A stretch of 59,208 nt of DNA. Origin: Moraxellaceae bacterium. Its GTDB lineage: Bacteria; Pseudomonadota; Gammaproteobacteria; Pseudomonadales; Moraxellaceae. The DNA lies in assembly GCA_020697295.1 (NCBI GenBank), contig JAJFBF010000009.1:1-59208 (forward strand), written 5' to 3'. The notes beneath the pieces are model-generated. The model did no database searches, was not told the DNA's origin, and was given only the letters and a program-made list of their open reading frames with translations. Of this stretch, positions 7,326 through 15,263 are shown piece after piece. Both the position numbers and the translations under genes were made by a program. Numbering within the stretch: position 1 is the stretch's first letter; every line of letters begins with the position of its first letter.

Positions 7326-8507
7326 ATGCGGAGTGCGAGGGGACTTGCTGTCACGCTGGCCTGCGGGCTGGCGGGCTGCGCGGTGTTGTCGCCGAAGCCG
7401 CCGATGCCGTCCATGACAATCGCTACTGAACAGGTGGCTGTGTCCGCCAGACCGGGTGCGGGTGGCAATGACTCCGGGGCAGTGGCGGCGCCGCTGCTGG
7501 CGCCTGAAGTGACGCTGTCGGCGGTGCCCGCCGGTTCCGTCGCGGCTGCTGTTCCGGCGATGACACTGGGCGGGGTGGCCTTCCACAGCTTGCAGTGGCA
7601 GGTGAAGGTCGATGCCCTGCCGACCGGCGTGACTGCACCCGCGCTGCAGCGGCAGCTGCAGGCCGCGCTCGATGCGATTGATGACGCCCTCACCACCTAT
7701 CGTCCCGACAGTGAGCTCATGCGCTTCAACCGGCAGCCGCTGGACGTGTGGTGGCCGGTGTCACCGCTGCTGCTGCAGGGCGTGATGATCGCCGCCGAGA
7801 CCAGCCGCCTGAGCGGCGGCGCTTATGACGTCACCGTCGGACCGCTTGTCGAGCTCTGGGGCTTTGGCGCGGCGCCCGCGCCGGAGACCTTGCCCTCGGC
7901 CGCGGCGATTGCCGCCGCAAGGGCGAGGGTGGGCTGGGAGCGGATTGGCATCGATCCGGAACGGCGCGCGTTGCGCCGGCTGGCCGATGTCCACCTCGAT
8001 CTTTCCTCGCTCGGCGAGGGAGCGGGGGTGGATGCGCTGGCCCGGGTACTGGAGCAGGCCGGGGTGAGGAATTATCTGGTCCGGGTCGCGGGCACTTCGC
8101 GGCAGCTCGGACAGCGGCCGGGGGGCGGGCCCTGGAGCCTGGCCATCGAGCGCCCCGATGGCAGCGGGCAGCCCGGTCGGGGGCTGCGGACGGCGGCTTC
8201 GGTGGTGTCCACGTCCGGCGCCTATCGCAATCAGCGCGAGATAGGCGGGCAACGCTACGCCCATACCCTCGACCCGGTCACTGGCTATCCCGTGACCCAT
8301 GCCGGCGTATCTGTCACCGTTGTACTGCCGGCCAGCGCAGGGGCGATGCGCGTGGATGCCCTGGCGACCGCCTTTAGCGTACTGGGGCCGGAGCGCGGCC
8401 TGGCCCTGGCACGCGAGCGGGGCCTGGCGGTGTTTTACCTGGAGCGGACGGAAGCCGGGCTGCGCGAGCGCTGGAGTCCCGGCTTCGCGCCTTTCCTGGC
8501 GGATTGA
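7326..8507 (+). CDS. ApbE-like FAD:protein FMN transferase lipoprotein, divergent
   Basis: 393 residues. Lipoprotein signal [18 protein letters not shown] (lipobox LAGC), a 45-residue linker, then the ApbE fold: [60 protein letters not shown] and [16 protein letters not shown]. ApbE attaches FMN to Thr/Ser of target proteins such as NqrB/C and RnfG in the periplasm. The metal-binding Asp/Thr of VDALATA and HTLDPVTG are kept, but the usual KG of the AKG(Y)xVD motif reads EG and the usual GGE reads AGT, so activity is uncertain. ATG 7326 is chosen for its strong GGGGAGGA site; an upstream ATG at 7311 would overlap that site. Confidence 0.82.
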   Translation: MRSARGLAVTLACGLAGCAVLSPKPPMPSMTIATEQVAVSARPGAGGNDSGAVAAPLLAPEVTLSAVPAGSVAAAVPAMTLGGVAFHSLQWQVKVDALPTGVTAPALQRQLQAALDAIDDALTTYRPDSELMRFNRQPLDVWWPVSPLLLQGVMIAAETSRLSGGAYDVTVGPLVELWGFGAAPAPETLPSAAAIAAARARVGWERIGIDPERRALRRLADVHLDLSSLGEGAGVDALARVLEQAGVRNYLVRVAGTSRQLGQRPGGGPWSLAIERPDGSGQPGRGLRTAASVVSTSGAYRNQREIGGQRYAHTLDPVTGYPVTHAGVSVTVVLPASAGAMRVDALATAFSVLGPERGLALARERGLAVFYLERTEAGLRERWSPGFAPFLAD

Positions 8508-8596
8508 ACCCGTGGCCTCGCCCGTTCAGGGCCCTGCCGCCGAGACTTGTGTCCCCGGAATGCTGTGCTATGGTCGCTCGCGCAAGGGGGCAGGAT

Positions 8597-8920
8597 ATGG
8601 CTTGGATCTATTTGCTGGTGGCGGCGGTGTTCGAGGTGCAGTGGGCCGTCACACTCAAGTACACCGAAGGCTTCTCCCGCCTCTGGCCGAGCGTGGCGTG
8701 CGCACTCGGCATGATTGTGTCCGTGTACTTCCTGGCCCTCGCGCAGCGCACGCTGCCGGTGGGCACGAGCTACGCGGTGTGGACCGGCCTGGGCGCCGTC
8801 GGTACCGCGATTCTAGGCATGCTGCTCTTCAATGAATCGCGCGAGATTGCCCGGGTGCTGTGTATCCTGCTTATCGTGGCCGGCGTGCTGGGCCTCAAGC
8901 TGGTGACGAAGACGGCCTGA
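8597..8920 (+). CDS. sugE: SMR family exporter, SugE/Gdx type
   Basis: 107 residues with four transmembrane helices: a small multidrug resistance transporter that works as an antiparallel dimer. The essential Glu is at 13 (VFEVQWAV), and the W-A-x-x-L-K-Y-T-x-G-F-S-R signature and [17 protein letters not shown] place it in the SugE/Gdx group, whose studied members export guanidinium and some quaternary ammonium ions by proton antiport. RBS GGCAGGA stands just before ATG 8597. No guanidine riboswitch structure is evident in the 90 bp upstream. Same strand as its neighbours; coupling with the ApbE-like gene is possible. Confidence 0.9.
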   Translation: MAWIYLLVAAVFEVQWAVTLKYTEGFSRLWPSVACALGMIVSVYFLALAQRTLPVGTSYAVWTGLGAVGTAILGMLLFNESREIARVLCILLIVAGVLGLKLVTKTA

Positions 8921-8958
8921 AGGCCGCGCCCGGCACTCTACAGAACCAAGGAAACCCC

Positions 8959-10644
8959 GTGTCCGAATTCCTGCAACGACTCAAGACCTGGCTGGCGCGT
9001 GCCGCTGACACCCTGGGCCGGCGCCTGCGCCAGAGCTTTTTCCTTTACCTGGCCGCGGTGTTCACCGTGGTGGCCGTGCTCGATGCGACCACCGTCAATT
9101 ATTTTGGCGGCATGCGCCAGAGCACCTTCGACATGATGCTGCGCCTGCGCATCAATGTCCCGGCGCCGGATCCCGACATCATCATCGTCGATATCGACGA
9201 AAAGTCGCTGGCCGCGATGTCGGCCGACTATGGCCGCTGGCCCTGGCCGCGGCAGGTGCTGGCCGAGTTCATGGAGAAGGTGAACGCACAGCAGCCGAAG
9301 GCCGTGGTCTTCGATGTGCTCTTCAGCGATCCCGACATCCAGAATCCCGATAGCGACGCCTATTTCAACGAGGCGCTGGCGCAAAACCCGAATGTCTTCC
9401 TGCCCATGCTGCGCCTGGACGCGCGCCACGACGCCCTGTCGCAATTGCCGGTCGCGAAGGTGCCGGGCGCGGTGGCGACATCCCTTGCCCAGCGCGACGC
9501 CAAGGCGGCCATGGTGCTGCCGCCTTTTGCCGGCGTGCAGCAGCCGGGGCGCCTGGGTACCCATAATGTCTATCCGGACAGCGATGGCGTCGTGCGCAGC
9601 TATCCGGTGCGGCTCGGCGTCGCTGGCTGGCAACTGCCGTCGCTGCCCTATGCCGTGGCGCAGGCGGAAGGGAAGGGCGGCAATGCCCCCGATGCGCTGC
9701 TGCTCAACTGGCGCGGCAAGCCTTTTACGTATCGCTATGTGAGCTTCAGTGATGTCTATCTGGATTCCCTGAAGGAAGCGCCGTCCCGGTCGCCGGATGA
9801 ATTCCGTGGCAAGACCCTCATCATCGGCTCCACCGCGGCGGGCTTGCTCGACGTGCGCGGCACGCCGCTGGACCGCAGCTTTCCGGGCGTGGAAATCCTG
9901 GCGACGGCGATCGACAACCTGCGCCAGGGCGACTGGCTGCGTGCGCCCGAGGCCCGGCTCTTCTACCTGGGACTGGCGCTGCTCATCATCTGGGGCACGG
10001 CCTTCGCGTTCTGGCGGCACGGGGCTTCCAACAAGCTCGACCGCGTGTACGGCCTGTCGCAGTTTGTGCTGCTGGGCTTTTCCTATGCCACGGTCAACGT
10101 CGGCAATGTCTATATCAACCTGACCGGGCCGGTGTTTATCGGCGCCCTGTATTTCTCGGTGGCGCGTATCTACGCTTTTGCCACGGCCCGCGCCCTCGAC
10201 AACTCGCTGGTGGCGCGTCTCGATACACCGGGCGCCTCGCTGCGCGGTCTCATGCTGGTGCTGCGCTTCAAGCTCGAGACGCGCGAGGAGGCGGCGATCG
10301 CCAGGCTGTCGGCGCGCGTGAGCCGGTCCGGGCTGCATGACAGCAGCGTGGAGTTCATCCAGGGGCGGCAAAGTGGTCTCTGGCGGCTGTTCGAGAACAC
10401 CCTCATCGTGTGCTGGGTGCACCCGGCCGATGATGAGGCCGGCTGGGTCGCCGTGCGCGGCGAGGCCGAGGCCACCTTGAGTGACCTTGGCCGGCTGATT
10501 GCCGAGGCGGGGGTGACGGCGGCGCTGCCGCTGGAGCGCCTGGAGGTGTCCCGTGCCGAGGGACGTATTCGCAGTGAAGCGCCGGAGGACTGGCAGGCCC
10601 TGCTGGCCGTGGCGCTTCTGGAAAAAGGAGAAAAGACTTCATGA
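8959..10644 (+). CDS. CHASE2-domain membrane protein without a known output domain
   Basis: 561 residues. An N-terminal membrane anchor (FFLYLAAVFTVVAVLDAT) is followed by an extracytoplasmic CHASE2 domain (about 40-325: STFDMMLRLR, IIIVDIDEKSLAAM, WPWPRQVLAEFME, AVVFDVLFSDPD, FRGKTLIIGSTAAGLLDVRG, GVEILATAIDNL). Three more helices follow (LFYLGLALLIIWGTAFAF, FVLLGFSYATVNVG, VFIGALYFSVARIYAF), then a 170-residue cytoplasmic tail. CHASE2 is a sensor module usually joined to cyclase, kinase or GGDEF domains; the tail shows none of their motifs. GTG at 8959 gives the natural N-terminus (MSEFLQRLKTW). Its stop overlaps the start of the SH3 gene (ATGA), so the two are co-translated. Confidence 0.85.
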   Translation: MSEFLQRLKTWLARAADTLGRRLRQSFFLYLAAVFTVVAVLDATTVNYFGGMRQSTFDMMLRLRINVPAPDPDIIIVDIDEKSLAAMSADYGRWPWPRQVLAEFMEKVNAQQPKAVVFDVLFSDPDIQNPDSDAYFNEALAQNPNVFLPMLRLDARHDALSQLPVAKVPGAVATSLAQRDAKAAMVLPPFAGVQQPGRLGTHNVYPDSDGVVRSYPVRLGVAGWQLPSLPYAVAQAEGKGGNAPDALLLNWRGKPFTYRYVSFSDVYLDSLKEAPSRSPDEFRGKTLIIGSTAAGLLDVRGTPLDRSFPGVEILATAIDNLRQGDWLRAPEARLFYLGLALLIIWGTAFAFWRHGASNKLDRVYGLSQFVLLGFSYATVNVGNVYINLTGPVFIGALYFSVARIYAFATARALDNSLVARLDTPGASLRGLMLVLRFKLETREEAAIARLSARVSRSGLHDSSVEFIQGRQSGLWRLFENTLIVCWVHPADDEAGWVAVRGEAEATLSDLGRLIAEAGVTAALPLERLEVSRAEGRIRSEAPEDWQALLAVALLEKGEKTS

Positions 10645-11147
10645 AGCTGCTGTTCTTGCGCCGGCTTGCCGCCGGCTTGTTGCTGGTGCTGCCGGCGAGC
10701 CTGCTGGCGGCGGATCCCGCGACCTTGAGTCGCGCCGATGCGTTGCGTGACAAGCCCTTCGCCGATGCAAAGGTCGTGGTGTCGCTGGCGACAGGCGCCA
10801 AGGTCGATATCCTCAGCCGCAATGGCGGCTGGTATCAGGTGAAGTCCGGCACGAAGTCCGGCTGGGTGCGCATGCTGAGCGTGCGCCGCAGCACCGCGCC
10901 TGCGGGCAGCAGTGTCGCGGGCCTGGCCAGCGTCGCCTCCGGCCGGGCCGGCACCGGCACGGTCAGCACGACCACCGGCGTGCGCGGCCTCGATGCCCAG
11001 GAGCTTGCCACCGCCGCCTTCAATGAGACCCAGGTGGCGAAGGCCGAAGGCTTCCGCACCAGCCGTGCCGATGCGGTCGCCTTTGCCAAGGCGGGCAAGC
11101 TGGTCGTGCGCGATGTGAAGCCCTTGCCGACACCGGCGAAGAAGTGA
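10641..11147 (+). CDS. Secreted SH3-like domain protein
   Basis: 168 residues. A signal peptide (FLRRLAAGLLLVLPASLLAA) precedes a bacterial SH3 (SH3b) domain of about 60 residues (LRDKPFADAKVVVSLATGAK, VDILSRNGGWYQVKSGTKSG, WVRMLSVRR), then a Gly/Ser/Thr linker and a helical C-terminus (DAQELATAAFNETQVAKAEG). SH3b domains often bind cell-wall or protein ligands. It overlaps the CHASE2 gene by four bases and the next gene follows within 10 bp, so all three form one operon, possibly envelope sensing plus periplasmic proteolysis (inferred). Confidence 0.85.
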   Translation: MKLLFLRRLAAGLLLVLPASLLAADPATLSRADALRDKPFADAKVVVSLATGAKVDILSRNGGWYQVKSGTKSGWVRMLSVRRSTAPAGSSVAGLASVASGRAGTGTVSTTTGVRGLDAQELATAAFNETQVAKAEGFRTSRADAVAFAKAGKLVVRDVKPLPTPAKK

Positions 11148-11155
11148 GGCCTGCC

Positions 11156-12115
11156 ATGAATATTCTTTCGCAAAAAACACTGCTCGCCCTGGCGCTTGCC
11201 GGCCTGTTGACCGCCCCGGCCAGCCAGGCTATCGACCTGGGCGGGCTCGTGGACCGCAAGGCTCTGGACCAGGTTGCCCGCGACAAGCTCGGCGTGAGGA
11301 CCGATGCCGGCAATGCAGCCGATGCCGGCATTCCACTGGTGGGCAATCCCGGCAATGCCGACGAGGAGAAGCTCGGCCGTGAAGTCGCCGGCCGTCTGCT
11401 CGGTGCAGCGGCGCTGGTGCAGGACGACGCATTGCAGAAGTACGTGAACAAGGTGGGACGCTATGTGGCGGCGCAGAGCGATCGTCCCGACCTGAACTGG
11501 ACATTCGGCGTCATCGAATCGCCGAGCGTGAACGCGTTTGCGGCGCCGGGTGGCTATGTCTTCGTGACGCGCGGCCTCTATGCGCTGCTGCAGAATGAGG
11601 CCGAACTTGCCGGCGTGCTCGCGCACGAGATCGGGCATGTGAATGCGCGCCATCATGTGCGCCTGATGCAAAAGCAACGGGTGGTATCGATGGGCCAGGA
11701 ATTCCTGACGCAAAAGGCCGGCAAGGAAGATGTCAAAAAGCTGGTGGGCAATGGCGCCGAAATCCTGGCGCGCTCGCTCGACAAGGCGTCGGAGTTCGAG
11801 GCGGACCGGCTGGGGGTTTATTACGCGACGCGTGCCGGCTACGACAGCTATGGCCTGCCCGCCGTGCTGGATCGCCTGCAGGCGAGTGGCGGCAGCGATC
11901 GCTTCACGCTGCTCTACAAGACGCATCCGCTTCCGTCGGCGCGGCTTTCCGCGCTGGATGTCGCCCTCGACGGCCGCTATGACGCCGTGCCGACAGGGCT
12001 GGTGCTGGACAAGCGGCTGGCCAAGTTGCCGCCGGCACCAGTCGCCAAGGCGCCTGCCCCTGCCTCTCCTGCCAAGCCGGCCGCTGTCGCGCCGGCGCCG
12101 ACCTCGGGGAAGTAA
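11156..12115 (+). CDS. Periplasmic M48 family metallopeptidase
   Basis: 319 residues with a cleavable signal (LLALALAGLLTAPASQA). The M48 zinc site is AHEIGH with His157, Glu158 and His161, and the third ligand is in ASEFEADRLGV. The surrounding fold (SVNAFAAPGGYVFVTRGLYA, LLYKTHPLPSARLSAL) matches the LoiP/YcaL/BepA-like periplasmic group, which handles misfolded outer-membrane proteins. An Ala/Pro-rich tail (about 285-319) follows. ATG 11156 is preferred over GTG 11144 because it gives a clean signal peptide with GAGG upstream. It is last in the CHASE2-SH3-M48 operon. Confidence 0.92.
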   Translation: MNILSQKTLLALALAGLLTAPASQAIDLGGLVDRKALDQVARDKLGVRTDAGNAADAGIPLVGNPGNADEEKLGREVAGRLLGAAALVQDDALQKYVNKVGRYVAAQSDRPDLNWTFGVIESPSVNAFAAPGGYVFVTRGLYALLQNEAELAGVLAHEIGHVNARHHVRLMQKQRVVSMGQEFLTQKAGKEDVKKLVGNGAEILARSLDKASEFEADRLGVYYATRAGYDSYGLPAVLDRLQASGGSDRFTLLYKTHPLPSARLSALDVALDGRYDAVPTGLVLDKRLAKLPPAPVAKAPAPASPAKPAAVAPAPTSGK

Positions 12116-12121
12116 GGCGGG

Positions 12122-12161
12122 TTAATGAGCGGGCGCCGCTTCCGGCGCGCCCGCTCATTAA
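12122..12161. repeat. Perfect 15-bp inverted repeat after the M48 gene
   Basis: Arms TTAATGAGCGGGCGC and GCGCCCGCTCATTAA around ten bases, six bases after the M48 stop. It could end the operon transcript, but it lacks a T-run on the downstream side. Confidence 0.7.
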
Positions 12162-12206
12162 CTGCCGTGGCGGCCTGGAATCTATCCCGGCAGGCCACCC
12201 GGCCGG

Positions 12207-12232
12207 TTGTCAGTCGGGATGAATCCCGACCT
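12207..12232. repeat. REP-like palindrome, GTCGGGAT/ATCCCGAC type
   Basis: Palindrome GTCGGGATgaATCCCGAC at 12213-12230. The surrounding 26 bases recur with one difference at 39617-39642, which marks it as a dispersed intergenic element. Confidence 0.8.
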
Positions 12233-12246
12233 GCCGAGACAGGTTC

Positions 12247-12462
12247 TTACTTGCTCGAGCGGCCGCGGCCGCCGTGCGACGCTTCGCCGCCTTTGCGGCC
12301 GGCCTCGCGGGCTTCCTCGCTGTCGAACTCGTGCGCAGTGCCTTTTTCATGAGCGGCCTGGCCGCCCTTGCTGGCAATCTCGCGCTGCTTGTCCTTGTCC
12401 ATCGAGGCAAAACCCTGCTTGCCGGACGAACCGCTGCCCTTCTTGCTGTCGTTGCTTGCCAT
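12247..12462 (-). CDS. KGG-motif stress protein (YciG/GsiB-like)
   Basis: 71 residues, hydrophilic and Gly/Ser/Lys-rich, with two KGG repeats: REIASKGGQAAHEKGTAHEF and EEAREAGRKGGEASHGGRG, and the family start GKQGFASMDKDK. Such proteins (YciG, GsiB, con-10) are induced by general stress, desiccation or stationary phase; no enzyme activity is known. A purine-rich RBS (CAGGAG) precedes the ATG. Single gene on this strand, about 290 bp left of the tRNA-Lys element. Confidence 0.9.
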   Translation of the reverse strand: MASNDSKKGSGSSGKQGFASMDKDKQREIASKGGQAAHEKGTAHEFDSEEAREAGRKGGEASHGGRGRSSK

Positions 12463-12752
12463 GTTCCTTGCTCCTGAGTGAGGTGAGAACCGCGCGGCTA
12501 CGACATTATAGTTGCGCTGAACAACTGAGAGGGCGATGGCCAGCCCCTTCTGTTTGCCGGTGGTAATCGCGGCCCAGGAAGTGTTGGTTTTTTAGCTCGG
12601 GTGTTGCGGCTCTGCAATTCCGGGCAGGGGGCGGTGGCCAGGACTGGCTGGCGCGGAGCAAGAACCTGGCCTCACTCTTTCTGCCAGTGTCCGGGGGACG
12701 CCGGGCAGGCATAAAAAAACGGCCTGCATGACTGCAGGCCGTTTTCTTTATT
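12463..12752. other. Intergenic DNA left of the tRNA-Lys element
   Basis: About 290 bp containing the host terminator at 12716-12745. No gene is recognised. Confidence 0.4.
12716..12745 (-). terminator. Original host terminator of tRNA-Lys
   Basis: Perfect 13-bp arms AAAACGGCCTGCA and TGCAGGCCGTTTT around TGAC; on the minus strand it is followed by T's (TTTTTTTATGCC). It lies just past the left att copy on the tRNA strand, so before insertion it would have ended tRNA-Lys transcription. Confidence 0.8.
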
Positions 12753-12766
12753 TGGTGGTCGTCCGC
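12753..12766. other. Left attachment site (copy of tRNA-Lys 3' end)
   Basis: TGGTGGTCGTCCGC matches the 3' end of the intact tRNA-Lys (TGGTGGGTCGTCCGC at 19402-19416) with one missing G. It marks the left boundary of the integrated element. Confidence 0.7.
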
Positions 12767-12826
12767 CCCTTTAACTGACTAACGGAAGCCTCGTATTTGC
12801 TGGGTTTCAGGTTTGACGGTTATTCA

Positions 12827-12847
12827 GTTACCCCCAAAGTTACCCCC
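12827..12847. repeat. Arm-type integrase sites, left end
   Basis: Two copies of GTTACCCCC (12827-12835, 12839-12847) separated by AAA. The same nonamer with a three-base spacer recurs beside the integrase at 19267-19287, as expected for arm-binding sites at both ends. Confidence 0.75.
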
Positions 12848-13131
12848 ACTCTTGCGCGTGGCTCAGTTTTTAGCAGGCCGGGATTGTTAGGGAGTTCCTA
12901 AAAAATCTGGCTCTAGGAGAAGGCGGCGACCTGGGACCCGCCAGGCTGAATATCGCCAGAAGGACCCAAGCCTGTTTCTGAGGCTATAGCCGTTTCCTGC
13001 GGTTGCTGGGGCTGAGGAAACTCCCTGCGGACCTTGGGGTAGCCTTTGGGCGTTAGCGTGCAAAGCCTACAGCGGCGGCCTCCCCCCTCGCGCGTGCGCG
13101 CGTTTGTCTCGCCGGGTGGCCCTAACCTTGC

Positions 13132-13264
13132 GGTTAGCAGTCAGGGCCTTACCGTGACCTTACCGTAAGGCAAGGCGCGCGTTAGCGCAAAGCCTAGGGG
13201 TAACCTAGGGGTTGCTGGCAGTCCTCTTGCTGTTAGCAGCCAGGACCTTAGCGTGACCTTAGGG
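13132..13264. repeat. Iteron-like direct repeats rich in CCTTA
   Basis: Units at 13132-13165 and 13231-13264 share about 28 of 34 bases (GTTAGCAG.CAGG.CCTTA.CGTGACCTTA). Further CCTTA/TAAGG motifs lie between and after them, up to about 13285. Candidate initiator or primase binding region. Confidence 0.5.
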
Positions 13265-13508
13265 TGTGATGTTAGGGGCCTTAGCCTTTCCGCAGGCCGC
13301 GCGCGTAGTGCGTACTTTGAAAGCAATCAAAGGAATTCAAAGATGCCAGCGCCTCGCGCGTGCGCGCGCGTACTGGTCCCGAATCTCACGGCGGATTGTT
13401 TCGGCTCGCAAGTCATTGAATGGTTTCAGCTTGCAAGCTCCTGATTCGGTGGCGCTTTGTGGGGCTGTCTGGCGCTCAGTGCCGGGGCATACTCGCACTA
13501 GCTCCCCC

Positions 13509-13680
13509 CTAAAGCCAGACGCGGCCCAGGCGCAGCCCGTAGAGCCTTCCCAGCTCGGCAACAGCGGCCCCCATCGTTGGGCTTATAGGGTCAACGCAGG
13601 TTGCCTGTCTGCCATCCACTTCATACGTCAGCACAAAGCGGAAAGCTGGCGCGGGGTCATTGGCGGCCAGCATCGCCAGC
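13509..13680 (-). pseudogene. Truncated duplicate of the TubC-like gene (C-terminal part)
   Basis: From the LAMLAANDPA block to the stop, the reading frame matches the C-terminal half of the intact gene at 14904-15263 (FVLTYEVDGRQATCVDP versus FVLTYEVEGRQATCLDP; ELGRLYGLRLGRVW versus DLGRLYGPRLGRVW). Upstream of about 13690 the similarity stops abruptly, so the N-terminal docking domain is missing and no good start or RBS remains. The frame stays open upstream to 13871, overlapping the lipoprotein gene end, but that part looks non-coding. DNA similarity continues past the stop to about 13390. Confidence 0.65.
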
Positions 13681-13767
13681 GGTGCAAGCTCTCCGTTTCG
13701 TGCTGGGGACAGTGGGGACACGGGGGACAGGCCGCCGTTGCTGGGTTTCAGTTTTTCAGATCGAAAA

Positions 13768-13788
13768 GTTACCCCCAGAGCTACCCCC
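13768..13788. repeat. Internal second copy of the left-end arm sites
   Basis: GTTACCCCC (13768-13776) and a variant GCTACCCCC (13780-13788) with a three-base spacer. The preceding GCTGGGTTTCAG is also shared with the true left end (about 12799), so a second left-end sequence is embedded inside the element. Confidence 0.65.
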
Positions 13789-13821
13789 AAACCCAAGTGC
13801 TTGGCTGTATTTCTGCCGTGC

Positions 13822-14625
13822 TCACTTCTGCGGTGTGCGTTGGATCGTGAAGATATGGGTATCTCCGCCAATGACGACGCTGACGGTGTATGTGTCGGGC
13901 TGCTTTGGGTTCGTACTTTGGCTTGGGGTTAAGTAGACGTAGCCTTCGACGCTATTGCTTGGGCGGACTGTGTTTGTTTGAAGGTAGCTTTCGGAGACGG
14001 CGCCTAGACGGCTCTCAAGTTCAGCGCGCGCGGCGTCCCCTCGCGCAAGCCAAGCATTAGCGGCAGCGGCATTCTGAGCAGGATTAACCGTAGTGGTAGT
14101 TGATTGGCCGGAGTAAGTGCCGTAGCCGTTAACGTTACCTGTTGTGTTCGCATAACCCCCTGAGCCATACGTGTTGGCGCTGAAGTTTGAAGACCCGGAG
14201 AAGTTTCCGTAATTCTGCGTTGTCGATTTCGTCTTGGCGGTCATGGCCTGATATGCCATGTAACTGGCAACTCTGCGCTGTCTTTCTATTTCCGCTTGGA
14301 TTTCACTGGCAATCTGCTCGTAGGGGACAAGCTCCAGCTGCTCACCACTAGAACTCCTGACCGTGATGTTCTCTACGCCGAAGTTGAAGGGGGTCTGGCC
14401 GGTATTAAACGCGGCGATATTAAGTTGGACTCGGTTGCCCGCAATTGACTGCTTATCCTTGAGGAGCAGAATGGCCTCAGAGGCCGCGCCGCTGGAGCTT
14501 GCGTATGGCGCACCTTTGAAGAACTCAATCTTCTGATCCTTGAAGGGTACTAGCTGGTTCTTGATTTGGAGCGGGGCACAGCCTGCTAAGGCCAGCGCCA
14601 AAATCCCGACGACCACGTTTTTCAT
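13822..14625 (-). CDS. Hypothetical cargo lipoprotein of the element
   Basis: 267 residues. Lipoprotein signal MKNVVVGILALALAGC with lipobox LAGC (Cys16). An N-terminal domain with beta-rich stretches (AGNRVQLNIAAFNTGQTPF, FGVENITVRSSSGEQLEL) follows, then a helical segment (YEQIASEIQAEIERQRRVAS), a low-complexity Tyr/Gly/Asn/Ser/Thr region (about 140-180: SSNFSANTYGSGGYANTTGN) and a C-terminal domain (VEGYVYLTPSQ, TYTVSVVIGGDTHIF). I recognise no family. Base composition is lower in GC than the flanking chromosome. It is separated from the replication operon. Element-borne lipoproteins often alter surface properties or block superinfection, but nothing here proves that. Confidence 0.8.
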   Translation of the reverse strand: MKNVVVGILALALAGCAPLQIKNQLVPFKDQKIEFFKGAPYASSSGAASEAILLLKDKQSIAGNRVQLNIAAFNTGQTPFNFGVENITVRSSSGEQLELVPYEQIASEIQAEIERQRRVASYMAYQAMTAKTKSTTQNYGNFSGSSNFSANTYGSGGYANTTGNVNGYGTYSGQSTTTTVNPAQNAAAANAWLARGDAARAELESRLGAVSESYLQTNTVRPSNSVEGYVYLTPSQSTNPKQPDTYTVSVVIGGDTHIFTIQRTPQK

Positions 14626-14903
14626 TCTTCTTCTCCCTGTCTCGGGGGGTAGGGGGGCTCAAAGTCATCCTTCTGGTGGATATTTCTATAGTTCAGCGGT
14701 ATTGCCAAGCCCGAATCTGATCCGCTCGGGCTTTATGGTCTTTTATGGGATGGCCTCGCGCGCGCGTTTGGGACTCCGGAAATTCCCTTGCGGTAACCTT
14801 GAGGTAGCGGGCTGGCGCTCCGTCATTGCCTTAGGGTGGGCGCTCCTATTGTTTCGGTCTGCAAGTCTTTGAGGCGCTGGCGCTTTGTGGGGCTGACTGG
14901 GGG

Positions 14904-15263
14904 TCAGTGGCGGGTCATATCCCGCACCAATGCTCCCTTGCACCAGACGCGCCCAAGGCGCGGGCCGTAGAGCCGCCCAAGGTCGGCAATGGCGACTTCA
15001 AGTGTCGGGCTCACTGGGTCCAGGCAGGTGGCTTGCCTGCCCTCAACCTCATACGTCAGGACAAAGCGCAGGGTTTGCGCGGGGTCATTCGCGGCCACAG
15101 TGCCCAGCATCGCCAGCAGGTCAGGCTTGCAGGCTTTGAGGCGTGTCAGCAACTCAGGCGATACCTTCCCGGCAGGGGCGCGGTAGTGCAGGGCTCCGGC
15201 CTCCTGCCAAACCGATATGCCTAGGTTGCCCAGTTCGCGCAGCAAGTCGCGGGCGGCGCTCAT
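14904..15263 (-). CDS. TubC-docking-domain-like protein of the element
   Basis: 119 residues. Residues about 5-48 (RDLLRELGNLGISVWQEAGA, LHYRAPAGKVSPELLTRLKA, CKPDLLAMLG) resemble the TubC N-terminal docking domain, known from nonribosomal peptide synthetases but also found as a stand-alone domain in phage and element proteins. The rest (FVLTYEVEGRQATCLDP, DLGRLYGPRLGRVWCKGAL) is shared only with the truncated copy at 13509. ATG 15263 overlaps the primase stop (ATGA) and has GGAGG upstream, so it is translationally coupled and last in the operon. No synthetase is nearby; a protein-protein adaptor role for the primase is a guess. Confidence 0.72.
   Translation of the reverse strand: MSAARDLLRELGNLGISVWQEAGALHYRAPAGKVSPELLTRLKACKPDLLAMLGTVAANDPAQTLRFVLTYEVEGRQATCLDPVSPTLEVAIADLGRLYGPRLGRVWCKGALVRDMTRH

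Larger units (their letters stand above)
12767..13508. other. Non-coding left end of the element, possible replication region
   Basis: About 740 bp with no credible gene but much repetition: arm-like sites at 12827-12847, two related 34-base units (13132-13165 and 13231-13264) rich in CCTTA, and a 17-base exact direct repeat (13086-13102 and 13352-13368). In an element carrying its own primase-helicase, a repeat cluster like this is a reasonable candidate for the cis-acting origin, as crr is for phage P4. The repeats are seen; the role is inferred. Confidence 0.5.

Noticed and set aside
8507-8596. Guanidine riboswitch upstream of the SugE/Gdx gene
   Set aside because: Only 90 bp are available and no paired hairpins with ACG(A/G) loops or other guanidine motif are visible.
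14904-15263. A nonribosomal peptide synthesis locus
   Set aside because: Only a TubC-docking-like domain is present; there are no adenylation, condensation or carrier domains.
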